NCBI GenBank assembly: GCA_017441005.1
Contig: JAFSAM010000073.1
Location: forward strand, 71,619 to 105,478
DNA from: Clostridia bacterium
GTDB lineage: Bacteria; Bacillota; Clostridia; Oscillospirales; CAG-272
Direction of reading: 5' to 3'
Length of the DNA: 33,860 bases
Numbering within the stretch: position 1 is the stretch's first letter; each line of letters begins with the position of its first letter. Positions 19,776 to 27,942 of this stretch are shown piece by piece. The notes below the pieces were generated by a model that did no database searches, was not told where the DNA came from, and worked only from the letters and a program-made list of their open reading frames with translations. The translations under genes and the position numbers were made by a program.

Positions 19776-21689
19776 TTATCGTTTTTTTCTGACATTTTTG
19801 CCTTTTAAGGGAGCTTTACTCTTTTCATTTTTGTTAAAGCCGCGTCCCCTGTTCTCCGTCTTTTTGACAGTAGCTCCGGTACGCTCGGGAGGAACCAAGC
19901 AATCGTTTCCGAAGCCGATCAGATCTGTCCTTCCGCAAGACGTAAGCGCCTTTCTGACGATCGGGTAATTCTCTCTTCTGTTCCACTGGAGAAGTGCCCT
20001 TTGCATGATCTTCTCCTCATACTCTCTTGCGACGTAGACCTTCTTTCCGGTAAAAGGATCGAGTCCCGTATAATACATAACAGTAGATGCCGTACCGGGA
20101 GTGGGATAAAAGTCCTGAACCTGCTCGGGAGAATAGCCGCTCTTTTTAAGATACAGCGCCAGTTCAACAGCATCGCGCAATGTGCTTCCCGGATGACTCG
20201 ACATAAGATACGGAACAAGATACTGCTCCTTACCCATTCCCTTTGTCAGCTCAAAAAAGCGCTTTCTGAAACCTTCGTAAACAGAAAAATCGGGCTTACC
20301 CATCATTTTCAGCACCGCAGACGAGCAATGCTCGGGAGCTACCTTCAGCTGACCGCTGACGTGGTCCTTTACAAGCTTTTTGAAGAACTTTTCGTCCTTG
20401 TCAAGCATAAGATAATCGAATCTTATGCCCGATCGGATAAACACCTTCTTCACTCCGTCAAGCTTTTCGATCCTGCTCAGCATATCGAGATATTCCGTGT
20501 GGCTGACCTTCAAATTCTTACAAGGAGTGGGAGCGAGGCACTTTTTGTTTTTGCAAACACCGTGCTCCTTTTGCAGCTGACATGAGGGATATCTGAAATT
20601 GGCAGTAGGGCCTCCAACATCGTGGATATACCCCTTAAAGCCTTCCATTTCGGTTATTTTCTTTGCTTCCTCAAGCACAGAATCTATACTGCGGGAACGA
20701 ACACTTCTTCCCTGATGGAAAGCGATCGCACAGAAATTGCAGGCACCGAAGCATCCCCTGTTGTGGGTGATCGAAAACTCGACCTCATTTATGCCCGGCA
20801 CTCCGCCCTCTTTTTTATATATAGGGTGATATGCTCTTGTGAACGGCAGGCTGTACACCTTGTCAAGCTCTTCCCTTTCAAGCGGGGGCATCGGAGGGTT
20901 CTGGACAAGCATTTTTCCGTCATAGTATTCAACTACAGCTTTTCCGTTTATATAATCGTTTTCACGGTACTGCAAAGCAAAAGCATCGGCATACTTCTTT
21001 TTGTCCTCTTTGAGATCGTTGTAATCAAAGCCGCCCGCACATTCGTAGTGGATCTTTTCATCCGCCTTACACAAATATGCCGTTCCCTTGATATCACGTA
21101 TCTTTTTTACGGGAACACCCTTGTCAAGCAATTCTGCAATCCTCAAAACCGACTTTTCTCCCATTCCGTAAGAAAGTATATCGGCTCTTGAGTCAACGAG
21201 GATCGATCTTCTGATCTTTCCGTCCCAATAATCGTAATGCGCAAAACGGCGAAGCGATGCTTCAAGTCCGCCTATTATTATCGGTACATCTCCGTACGCC
21301 TCTCTTATTCTGTTACAGTAAACGATGACCGCTCTGTCGGGACGGTTACCCATTTTTCCGCCTGCTGAATAATAGTCATAAGAACGCTTCTTTTTTGAAA
21401 CGGTATAATGGGCGACCATAGAGTCGATATTGCCGCTTGTGACGAGAAAACCCAGCCTCGGTCTGCCGAATTCTTTAAAAGCCTCGGCGCTTTTGTAATC
21501 GGGCTGTGAAAGTATAGCCACCTTAAAACCTGCGTTTTCAAGCACTCGCGATATTATGGCAACACCGAAAGACGGATGGTCGACGTAAGCGTCGCCCGTC
21601 ACATAAACGAAGTCGGGCTCACCCCAGCCCCTCTGCTCCATATCATATCTGTTTATTGGCAAAAAACTGTTTTTTTCCATTTTTTCCAT
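19776..21689 (-). CDS. YgiQ-family radical SAM protein (UPF0313)
   Basis: A 637-residue radical SAM enzyme. A cobalamin-binding-like N-terminal half with the family block GDAYVDHPSFG (residues 32-42) and IIIGGLEASLRRFAHYDYW (about 137-155) is followed by the cluster motif GCFGACNFC. The motif supplies Cys313, Cys317 and Cys320 for the [4Fe-4S]-SAM centre. Further family blocks include IHDVGGPTANFRYPSC, KVAPEHCS, YLMSSHPG and VQDFYPTPGT. A basic Lys/Arg-rich tail ends the protein. The reaction is unknown for the whole family. The start with AAGGTG eight bases ahead is chosen; a second ATG three codons later is possible. It follows infB after a stem-loop. Confidence 0.93.
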   Translation of the reverse strand: MEKMEKNSFLPINRYDMEQRGWGEPDFVYVTGDAYVDHPSFGVAIISRVLENAGFKVAILSQPDYKSAEAFKEFGRPRLGFLVTSGNIDSMVAHYTVSKKKRSYDYYSAGGKMGNRPDRAVIVYCNRIREAYGDVPIIIGGLEASLRRFAHYDYWDGKIRRSILVDSRADILSYGMGEKSVLRIAELLDKGVPVKKIRDIKGTAYLCKADEKIHYECAGGFDYNDLKEDKKKYADAFALQYRENDYINGKAVVEYYDGKMLVQNPPMPPLEREELDKVYSLPFTRAYHPIYKKEGGVPGINEVEFSITHNRGCFGACNFCAIAFHQGRSVRSRSIDSVLEEAKKITEMEGFKGYIHDVGGPTANFRYPSCQLQKEHGVCKNKKCLAPTPCKNLKVSHTEYLDMLSRIEKLDGVKKVFIRSGIRFDYLMLDKDEKFFKKLVKDHVSGQLKVAPEHCSSAVLKMMGKPDFSVYEGFRKRFFELTKGMGKEQYLVPYLMSSHPGSTLRDAVELALYLKKSGYSPEQVQDFYPTPGTASTVMYYTGLDPFTGKKVYVAREYEEKIMQRALLQWNRRENYPIVRKALTSCGRTDLIGFGNDCLVPPERTGATVKKTENRGRGFNKNEKSKAPLKGKNVRKKR

Positions 21690-21705
21690 TATAAAAACAC
21701 CTTAA

Positions 21706-21743
21706 AATGAGCTGTATTCCATTTTTTAGGTATACAGCTCATT
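21706..21743 (-). terminator. Stem-loop after infB, before ygiQ
   Basis: AATGAGCTGTAT (21706-21717) is a perfect 12-bp inverted repeat of 21732-21743. On the minus strand the stem is followed by TTTTAAGG, where a short T-run merges into the ygiQ ribosome site. Partial read-through from the nusA-infB operon into ygiQ is likely. Confidence 0.7.
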
Positions 21744-21753
21744 AATATTCTTT

Positions 21754-24384
21754 TTATTTCTTGACCTCGACCATTTCGAACGCTTCGAGGATATCGCCCT
21801 CTTTGATATCGTTGAACTTTTCAAGTCCTACACCGCATTCAAAGCCCTGCATAACCTCTTTTGCATCATCCTTGAAACGCTTTAAGGAGCTGATCTTATC
21901 TTCGAAAATGATTATGCCGTCACGTACAACTCTGATCTGCGAGTTTCTTGTGATCTTACCGTCCTGAACATAAGAACCGGCAATCGTACCGACCTTGGGT
22001 ACATGGATGGTCTGACGAACCTCTGCATGACCGAGCACCTCTTCCTTGAATTCGGGAGCGAGCATACCCTTCATTGCGGCTTCGATCTCTTCGATACACT
22101 CGTAAATGATACGGTAGGTACGAATTTCGACCTCTTGTCTCTCGGCGGAGTCTATAGCCTTCTTGTCGGGACGAACATGGAAGCCGATGATAAGTGCATT
22201 GGATGCCGCCGCAAGCATAACGTCACCTTCTGTAATACCGCCTGCCGCAGTATGGATAACGTTTACTCTTACCTCGTTATTCGACAGCTTTTCAAGCGAC
22301 TGTTTAACAGCCTCTGCACTACCGTTAACGTCGGCCTTAACAATGATGTTAAGATCCTTTGTGCCCTCACTGATCTGTGCAAACAGATCATCGAGAGAAA
22401 CCTTTGCATTAGCCTTGAATGCCGCTTCCTTCTGTTTTGCCCTTCTCTGGTCAGCAAGCGTACGTGCCATTCTTTCGTCTTCAACTGCATTGAATTCGTC
22501 ACCGGATTCGGGAACCTCGGAAAGACCTACGATTTCTACGGGAACGGAAGGACCTGCGACCTTTATATTCTTACCCTTGTCATCAAGCATAGCTCTTACG
22601 TGACCGACAGATGTGCCCGCGATCACAACGTCACCCACGTGCAACGTACCTGCCTGAACAAGAACGGTAGCAACAGGGCCTCTGCCCTTATCAAGCTTCG
22701 ATTCGATGATAACACCCTTTGCGCGTCTGTTGGGGTTAGCTTTGAGATCCTTGACCTCGGCAACGAGAAGAACGTTCTCAAGAAGATCGTCAATACCCAT
22801 TTTAGTGAGAGCCGATACGGGAACGCAAATTACGTCACCGCCCCATTCCTCGGGAACGAGCTCGTACTGGGTAAGGCTTTGCTTGATATTATCAGGGTTT
22901 GCTGCGGGTTTATCCATCTTGTTGATAGCAACGATTATTTCAATTCCGGCAGCCTTTGCGTGGTTGATAGCCTCGACCGTCTGAGGCATAATGCCGTCGT
23001 CAGCCGCAACAACGAGGATGGCAATATCGGTAGCCATAGCACCTCTTGCACGCATTGCGGTGAATGCTTCGTGTCCGGGGGTATCAAGGAACGTGATGTC
23101 CTGTCCCTGAACATTTACTCTGTAAGCACCGATGTGCTGTGTAATACCGCCTGCCTCGCCCGCAGTTACGTTTGCGTGACGGATAGCATCAAGAAGCGAC
23201 GTCTTACCGTGGTCAACGTGACCCATAACGCACACAACGGGAGCTCTCTTAACAAGGCTTTCTTCGCTGTCCTCTTTTTCGTCAAACAGCTTTTCTTCAA
23301 TTGTAACAACTACCTCTTTGGAAACCTTGATGCCCAATTCATCGGCAACGAGGAACGCGGTATCGTAATCGATGACCTGGTTTACACTCGCCATAATACC
23401 GAGCTTCATAAGCCTCTTGATCGTTTCTGCGGCAGTAACCTTCATTCTTACTGCAAGGTCACCTACTGTGATCTCGTCGGGAACGGTTATCTGAAGCTGG
23501 AGCTTCTTTGCGCGCTCAAGCTCTTCCTTCTTGATCTTTTCAAGAGCAAGCTTTTCTTTATCTTTATTCTTATCGTACTTATTGTTGTTATTCTGCTTCT
23601 TGACCTTCTTACGATCATTTGCATAATTCATCTTTGGATCGTGAACGAAGTTCTCAAGTCTTTCGTCATACTTGGAAAGATCGACGTGAGTACCTCTTGT
23701 ATCGACTACCCTGGTACCTGCAACGTGGTTGCTCTGTCTTACAGCATCGGGAGCATCGGGAAGTACTCTTTCAACCTTAAGCTCCTGTCTGTGCTGTCTC
23801 TGCTGTGCAGGCTGTTTTTTCTGGTCTTTCTTTTTATTGAAATTATCTTTAGGCTGATTAGATTGTGCGTTATTGTTGTTCTTTGGCACATCGTTCTGTG
23901 CATTAGCCGGCTTATTTTCAGCATTAAATGCGGGCTTCGAAGCAGGCTTGTTCTCTTCTCTCTTTGGAGAAGGTGTCTGAGGCGCAGAAGGCTTGCGCAA
24001 AGCATCGCCATCCTGCTTTTTCATAGGCTCCTGCTTTTGGGGAACAGACTTTTCCGCTCTGTTTTCTTCTTTCTTTTCGACCGGCTTTTCTTCTTTCTTT
24101 TCGACCTTTTCTGACAACTCGGGAGCAGATGGCTTTTTCTCCTCGACAGTCTCTCTTTCGGGCTCGTGAATCTTAATTTCGCCGTCTATATATTTACCGA
24201 TCCCCTCAAACTGGACCTTATTTGTAAGGTGATTGAAGATCACTCCGAATTCATCGGGAGTAAGGACAGCCATGTGAGTCCTTCCCGTCATTCCGTAAGA
24301 ATCGAGAAGTTCGATAAGCTCCTTGCTTTTCACATCAAAATCTTTAGCAATATTACTGATACGGTATTTTTGATTTGATAACAT
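21754..24384 (-). CDS. infB: Translation initiation factor IF-2
   Basis: An 876-residue GTPase that places initiator tRNA on the 30S subunit. Residues 1-70 hold a small helical N-domain. Then a long Lys/Glu/Pro/Asn/Gln-rich low-complexity region runs to about 290. The IF2_N domain follows (about 298-350), then the G domain with GHVDHGKT (388-395), [14 protein letters not shown] and the SAL motif. Domains II to IV extend to the C-terminus. GAGGTG precedes the ATG at 24384. Last gene of rimP-nusA-rnpM-L7Ae-infB. The acidic/basic repeats (EKKEE, VEKK) between 80 and 130 are imperfect and probably variable between strains. Confidence 0.98.
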   Translation of the reverse strand: MLSNQKYRISNIAKDFDVKSKELIELLDSYGMTGRTHMAVLTPDEFGVIFNHLTNKVQFEGIGKYIDGEIKIHEPERETVEEKKPSAPELSEKVEKKEEKPVEKKEENRAEKSVPQKQEPMKKQDGDALRKPSAPQTPSPKREENKPASKPAFNAENKPANAQNDVPKNNNNAQSNQPKDNFNKKKDQKKQPAQQRQHRQELKVERVLPDAPDAVRQSNHVAGTRVVDTRGTHVDLSKYDERLENFVHDPKMNYANDRKKVKKQNNNNKYDKNKDKEKLALEKIKKEELERAKKLQLQITVPDEITVGDLAVRMKVTAAETIKRLMKLGIMASVNQVIDYDTAFLVADELGIKVSKEVVVTIEEKLFDEKEDSEESLVKRAPVVCVMGHVDHGKTSLLDAIRHANVTAGEAGGITQHIGAYRVNVQGQDITFLDTPGHEAFTAMRARGAMATDIAILVVAADDGIMPQTVEAINHAKAAGIEIIVAINKMDKPAANPDNIKQSLTQYELVPEEWGGDVICVPVSALTKMGIDDLLENVLLVAEVKDLKANPNRRAKGVIIESKLDKGRGPVATVLVQAGTLHVGDVVIAGTSVGHVRAMLDDKGKNIKVAGPSVPVEIVGLSEVPESGDEFNAVEDERMARTLADQRRAKQKEAAFKANAKVSLDDLFAQISEGTKDLNIIVKADVNGSAEAVKQSLEKLSNNEVRVNVIHTAAGGITEGDVMLAAASNALIIGFHVRPDKKAIDSAERQEVEIRTYRIIYECIEEIEAAMKGMLAPEFKEEVLGHAEVRQTIHVPKVGTIAGSYVQDGKITRNSQIRVVRDGIIIFEDKISSLKRFKDDAKEVMQGFECGVGLEKFNDIKEGDILEAFEMVEVKK

Positions 24385-24396
24385 ATAAGCACCTCT

Positions 24397-24705
24397 TTAA
24401 ATCAGCCTTTTGACCGCTTCCGCAAAGTTGCGGTCCATGATCGCCACCGAAGATGTCAAGCACATCTTGCCGATAGCGTGGGATAATTCATCCTGAGTAT
24501 ACTGTAAGGAAATATGGTCGATTCCATAATACTCACAGCAGTTTACGATCTTTTTAAACGTATTCTCTGATACATCGGAGGCAATCAAAACAAGCTTGAC
24601 GCCCTTTCCCGACTTGATCCTTTCGGTTACGATCTCGGTTCCCGCGGTTATTTTCCTTGCCCTTGCCGCAAGTCCGAGCATTCCGAGTATCTTGTCATTA
24701 TTCAT
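24397..24705 (-). CDS. L7Ae/YlxQ-family ribosome-associated RNA-binding protein
   Basis: A 102-residue protein of the L7Ae/L30e fold, the YlxQ (RplGA) type found between rnpM and infB in Firmicutes. Visible pieces are GLAARARKITAGTE (residues 9-22), LVLIASDVSENT and the C-terminal VAIMDRNFAEAV. Members bind kink-turn RNA; the target is unproven here. The start at 24705 overlaps the end of rnpM by 8 bases and has no strong ribosome site, so translation is probably coupled. A longer in-frame upstream reading lies within rnpM and is rejected. Confidence 0.9.
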   Translation of the reverse strand: MNNDKILGMLGLAARARKITAGTEIVTERIKSGKGVKLVLIASDVSENTFKKIVNCCEYYGIDHISLQYTQDELSHAIGKMCLTSSVAIMDRNFAEAVKRLI

Positions 24706-24979
24706 TTTCCGAAAGTTCTCTTTCCAATGCATCATATACCTCTTCGGGTATCTCACATTCAAGACTGCGTTCAAAACGCTTGGCTTTTCTTGCCTTCTTG
24801 AAACACGAAACGCTTCTGCACACGTAAGCTCCGCGTCCCGATTTCTTACCCGTAAAGTCAAGTGATACACTTCCGTCAGGGGCTCTGACTACCCTCAAAA
24901 GCGTGGGCTTGGGAAATGCCATACCGCATCCGGAGCATTTTCTTTCCGGAATTTTTTTCTTTGGTAACTGCTGTCCCAT
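24698..24979 (-). CDS. rnpM: RnpM/YlxR (DUF448) RNase P modulator
   Basis: A 93-residue YlxR-family protein. The signature IPERKCSGCG (about residues 10-19), the LRVVRAPDG strand and GRGAYVCRSVSCFKKA (about 48-63) identify it. The Cys pairs fit a small metal or structural site. In B. subtilis this protein (renamed RnpM) binds the RNase P RNA and reduces its activity. Lys/Arg content is high, as expected for RNA binding. Between nusA and the L7Ae gene, its classical place. A GGAGGA-type ribosome site lies upstream. Confidence 0.93.
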   Translation of the reverse strand: MGQQLPKKKIPERKCSGCGMAFPKPTLLRVVRAPDGSVSLDFTGKKSGRGAYVCRSVSCFKKARKAKRFERSLECEIPEEVYDALERELSENE

Positions 24980-25001
24980 TTTGTCCTCCGAATCCTATTT
25001 C

Positions 25002-26030
25002 TTAAAGTTCTGTTTTAATATCGATCTTGAATCCTGTAAGTCTTGCCGCAAGACGTGCGTTCTGACCTTCCTTGCCGATTGCAAGTGAAAGCTGGTCGTT
25101 GTCTACAAGAACCTTGCAGGAGCGTTCGCCGTCAATAATTACCTGACGAACAGCCGCAGGAGAAAGTGCCTCTCTGATAAACTCCTCTGCATTTTCGCTA
25201 TACTTGATTATATCGATCTTTTCGCCGCAAAGCTCCTCAACGATCTCGGTAATTCTCATACCTCTGTTACCGATACAAGCACCGATCGGATCTACATTTT
25301 CGTCTCTCGACATAACCGCAAGCTTTGTTCTCGAGCCTGCCTCTCTGGATACACCCTTGATAATAACCGTACCGTCCTGAATCTCGGGCACTTCCATTTC
25401 AAAAAGTCTCTTTACCATACCGGGATGTGTTCTCGAAAGTGTAACGAGAGGTCCGTAAGCCTCTTTTCTTACTTCTGTTACAAACACCTTGACTCTCGAG
25501 CCGTCGGCAAACTTTTCGCCGGGGATCTGCTCGGATTTAAGAAGCTTTGCAATGCTTGTGCCGGTATCGACTATTACATCGCCCGTCTCGGCGTCAGTTC
25601 TCTGAACAACAGCGGAAATGATCTCTTCTTTTTTGTCCTCGTATTCTTTAACTCTGATGCTTCTTTCAGCCTCGCGGATCCCCTGGATGATAACCTGCTT
25701 AGCAGTGGTAGCACTGAGTCTTCTGAAATTCTTGGGGTCAAGCTTTACTTCAGCCACGCCGCCGATCTGTGATCTCTTGCTTATTTTCTTTGCATCCTCC
25801 AAGGATATCTGAAGTGTGGGGTCCTCAACCATCTCTACAATATCCTTCAATGCATAAACCTTAACGTCCTTCTTCTTTGGATCAAGCACGATCTTTACGT
25901 TGCTGTTTCCTCCCTGCTCGCGCTTAAACGCCGAAACGAGAGCCGCTTCGATCCTCTCAAGCATATAATCCTTCGGAATACCCTTTTCTTTTTCAAGCAA
26001 TTCAAGTGCATTAAAAAATTCCGTGTTCAT
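25002..26030 (-). CDS. nusA: Transcription termination/antitermination factor NusA
   Basis: A 342-residue NusA. The N-terminal polymerase-binding domain begins NTEFFNALELLEKEKGIP. The S1 domain spans roughly 130-200, and the two KH domains follow, with DPIGACIGNRGMRI and the C-terminal LAIGKEGQNARLAARLTG. It ends right after KH2, without the extra repeats of E. coli NusA, as in Firmicutes. The ATG at 26030 is chosen because family alignment begins there; an ATG 16 codons earlier has no ribosome site. A 13-codon reading frame in another phase ends over this start (see findings). Confidence 0.96.
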   Translation of the reverse strand: MNTEFFNALELLEKEKGIPKDYMLERIEAALVSAFKREQGGNSNVKIVLDPKKKDVKVYALKDIVEMVEDPTLQISLEDAKKISKRSQIGGVAEVKLDPKNFRRLSATTAKQVIIQGIREAERSIRVKEYEDKKEEIISAVVQRTDAETGDVIVDTGTSIAKLLKSEQIPGEKFADGSRVKVFVTEVRKEAYGPLVTLSRTHPGMVKRLFEMEVPEIQDGTVIIKGVSREAGSRTKLAVMSRDENVDPIGACIGNRGMRITEIVEELCGEKIDIIKYSENAEEFIREALSPAAVRQVIIDGERSCKVLVDNDQLSLAIGKEGQNARLAARLTGFKIDIKTEL

Positions 26031-26100
26031 TTTTCTCGCATTAAGCCATCGGAAAAATCCGTCGGCATTCTCCTCCATATATATTATTCTGTATTATTTT

Positions 26101-26592
26101 TCAGTCACCAAAATCGTATACTGTTTTCAATTTGGATACAACACTCTTTTCCAAAACCATCTCGACGCCGTTTTCGTCGATCGTAAAAGCGTTTTTTTCC
26201 TCATCATAAGCAGCAAGCACACCCTTTACCGTCTTTCTTCCGTCGACAGCGGTATAAAGCTTTGCCTCAACGTCCCAGCCTATACAAGCATTATAGTGCA
26301 TAGGATTTTTAAGGTCTCTTTCGATCCCCGGAGATGAAACCTCAAGTCTGTAAGAGCCCTCGATCGGATCAGCCTCATCAAGAATGGGATTGATCGCCAT
26401 GTGCACCTTTTCGCAGTCATTGATGTTTATTCCCTCTTCGTTGTCAAGCGTGATTCTGAGAAACCACTCAGCACCTTCTTTTACGTACTCGACATCCCAA
26501 AGCATATAACCAAGCTCGTTTATTGTGGGTTCAAGCAGCTCCTTAACCTTGCCCGCTATATTCTTTGCGGGTCTTGCATTCAAATTCGGCAT
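26101..26592 (-). CDS. rimP: Ribosome maturation factor RimP
   Basis: A 163-residue two-domain protein that assists 30S assembly. The N-terminal domain shows LLEPTINELGYMLWDVEYVKEGAEWFLRI-type spacing. The junction block RLEVSSPGIERDL (about residues 82-94) is diagnostic, and an SH3-like C-terminal domain follows. GGATGG lies eight bases before the ATG. First gene of the nusA-infB operon; 70 bases separate it from nusA. The promoter at 26690-26718 and a strong hairpin lie upstream. Confidence 0.95.
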   Translation of the reverse strand: MPNLNARPAKNIAGKVKELLEPTINELGYMLWDVEYVKEGAEWFLRITLDNEEGININDCEKVHMAINPILDEADPIEGSYRLEVSSPGIERDLKNPMHYNACIGWDVEAKLYTAVDGRKTVKGVLAAYDEEKNAFTIDENGVEMVLEKSVVSKLKTVYDFGD

Positions 26593-26647
26593 GTGTGTCC
26601 ATCCTTTTTATAGATTATTTAAGACAAAAAAATGCCCTACATAAAAT

Positions 26648-26677
26648 TTAGAAGAGTGGCAAAAACCACTCTTCTAA
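26648..26677 (-). promoter_or_regulatory. Hairpin in the 5' leader of the rimP-nusA-infB operon
   Basis: TTAGAAGAGTGG (26648-26659) is a perfect 12-bp inverted repeat of 26666-26677, with a 6-base loop. It starts about 12 bases past the -10 box of the rimP promoter, so it is inside that transcript. On the minus strand ATTTTAT follows, a weak U-tract. It may be the end of the upstream prsA-like transcript, an attenuator, or a stabilising 5' hairpin. Confidence 0.65.
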
Positions 26678-26689
26678 CCTTACTCATGC

Positions 26690-26718
26690 ATTATAACATA
26701 TTATTTCAAAAAATGCAA
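26690..26718 (-). promoter_or_regulatory. Promoter for rimP-nusA-rnpM-L7Ae-infB
   Basis: TTGCAT (26718-26713), 17 bases, TATAAT (26695-26690) on the minus strand. The 14 bases TTGCATTTTTTGAA are identical to those in the ferredoxin promoter (14743-14771). The leader to rimP is about 90 bases and contains the hairpin at 26648-26677. Confidence 0.7.
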
Positions 26719-26747
26719 TACTTTTTGATAATTTTAATAAAAAAACA

Positions 26748-27836
26748 TCAATAATTCATCAATTTAGCTTTTCTTACCGAATAATTTGACGTTATGTCCT
26801 CCTTGACCTTTACGTCATCGATCAAAGAATTCATATAATCACTGAAATCATCCTGCTCACAGTAATCTACGATATATTCAAACATATCGAGATAATACTC
26901 ACTCGCGTAGGGCTTATCCGTAAGCTCCTTGCGTTTCATAATATATATGATATTACCGTCGTCGTACTTCTTGACCTCGCCTATCTTCATTTCCTGCGAA
27001 GCAAGAACTATTTCAGCACCGAAAACGTTTATGTCGTTAGAGGAAATAAAGTAACCGTCCTTGTACACGTCGGCCTGCGGATCTTCGTTATACGAAGCCT
27101 TCAGCTCATCAAAGTTCTCACCGTTTTCGAGCTTCTTCATAATATCGTCAGCAAGTGCATTCTTTTTCGCTGTTTCTTCGTCGGTCAATTCCTGTTTTTT
27201 ATAAGAATTGGCTTCATCATCGAAAACAAGCTTGCCGTTTTCATCTCTGACGTAAACCATCTCATCATAGATCATTATAAAATCAATACGAGCATAGTTG
27301 TCCAAATAGTATCTTTCAAGTATCTCGTCAGTTATCTCTCTTGCGCCGCCCTCTGCATACAAGGCGTTATAAACCTTGGTAACCTTAAGCTCTACGGTAT
27401 AAATATCCTTTAAAATATCGTAGTTTATATCGTAAGCAGACAAAGCCTTATTGAGTGCGCTTTTTGAGCCGTAAGCACTTACAAGATCATCAATAGCCGT
27501 GTTTATCTCCTTCTTTTCTTCTGCAGTCAGCTTAAGTCCGAGCTGATCGAAAAGAAACGAGCAAACAACGTTTACCTTCACGTTATAATCAACGATCTGT
27601 CTCAGCTTATCCTCATAGGTCTGTCCGTTGCTGTATTTGGTATCCCAATAAGCATCGTTATCGTTTTCCGAAGAAACGTAGCTCGACTTGATCTGCGAAA
27701 GCCAGTACGAATACATATTCCCGGAGATCTTTTTGCCATGGTATTCCATTGCGGTTTCGGTCTTGCCACAAGATGCCATCATTCCGATGCATACCGCAAG
27801 ACACAAGATCAATGCTATGACTCTGAATTTTTTCAC
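26748..27836 (-). CDS. PrsA/SurA-like peptidyl-prolyl isomerase lipoprotein (foldase)
   Basis: A 362-residue lipoprotein. The signal peptide ends MASC with lipidated Cys23. A SurA/trigger-like helical domain spans about 35-185, and a parvulin-type rotamase region about 185-335. The rotamase part shows the family pieces NALADDIMKKLENGENFDEL, YNEDPQADVYKDGYFISS and IGEVKKYDDGNIIYIMKR. It should help exported proteins fold on the outer membrane face. The start is GTG at 27836, preceded by AAAGGTGG eight bases away. Own promoter (27882-27910). It stands between mfd and rimP as a single-gene unit. The rotamase core is divergent, so catalytic activity is uncertain; the family is likely. Confidence 0.85.
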   Translation of the reverse strand: MKKFRVIALILCLAVCIGMMASCGKTETAMEYHGKKISGNMYSYWLSQIKSSYVSSENDNDAYWDTKYSNGQTYEDKLRQIVDYNVKVNVVCSFLFDQLGLKLTAEEKKEINTAIDDLVSAYGSKSALNKALSAYDINYDILKDIYTVELKVTKVYNALYAEGGAREITDEILERYYLDNYARIDFIMIYDEMVYVRDENGKLVFDDEANSYKKQELTDEETAKKNALADDIMKKLENGENFDELKASYNEDPQADVYKDGYFISSNDINVFGAEIVLASQEMKIGEVKKYDDGNIIYIMKRKELTDKPYASEYYLDMFEYIVDYCEQDDFSDYMNSLIDDVKVKEDITSNYSVRKAKLMNY

Positions 27837-27881
27837 GATTTTTCCACCTTTTTTTGAATTATTGTTTTACACACTTTTTGT

Positions 27882-27910
27882 ATTATAGCACACTCAAATA
27901 AAAATAGCAA
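27882..27910 (-). promoter_or_regulatory. Promoter for the PrsA-like foldase gene
   Basis: TTGCTA (27910-27905), 17 bases, TATAAT (27887-27882) on the minus strand, within the short gap after mfd. No hairpin ends mfd, so read-through from mfd is possible. Confidence 0.7.
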
Positions 27911-27942
27911 CATTTTTTATTTTTCGGCATAAATACAGCGTA

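Noticed and set aside
22003..24114. A 703-codon open frame on the plus strand, antisense to infB
   Set aside because: It is a shadow of the strongly biased infB codons. The protein is rich in Cys/Leu/Phe with no family motif, and infB on the other strand is certain.
24706..24870. An extended start for the L7Ae-family gene
   Set aside because: The extra residues are read out of frame from rnpM and have no L7Ae similarity.
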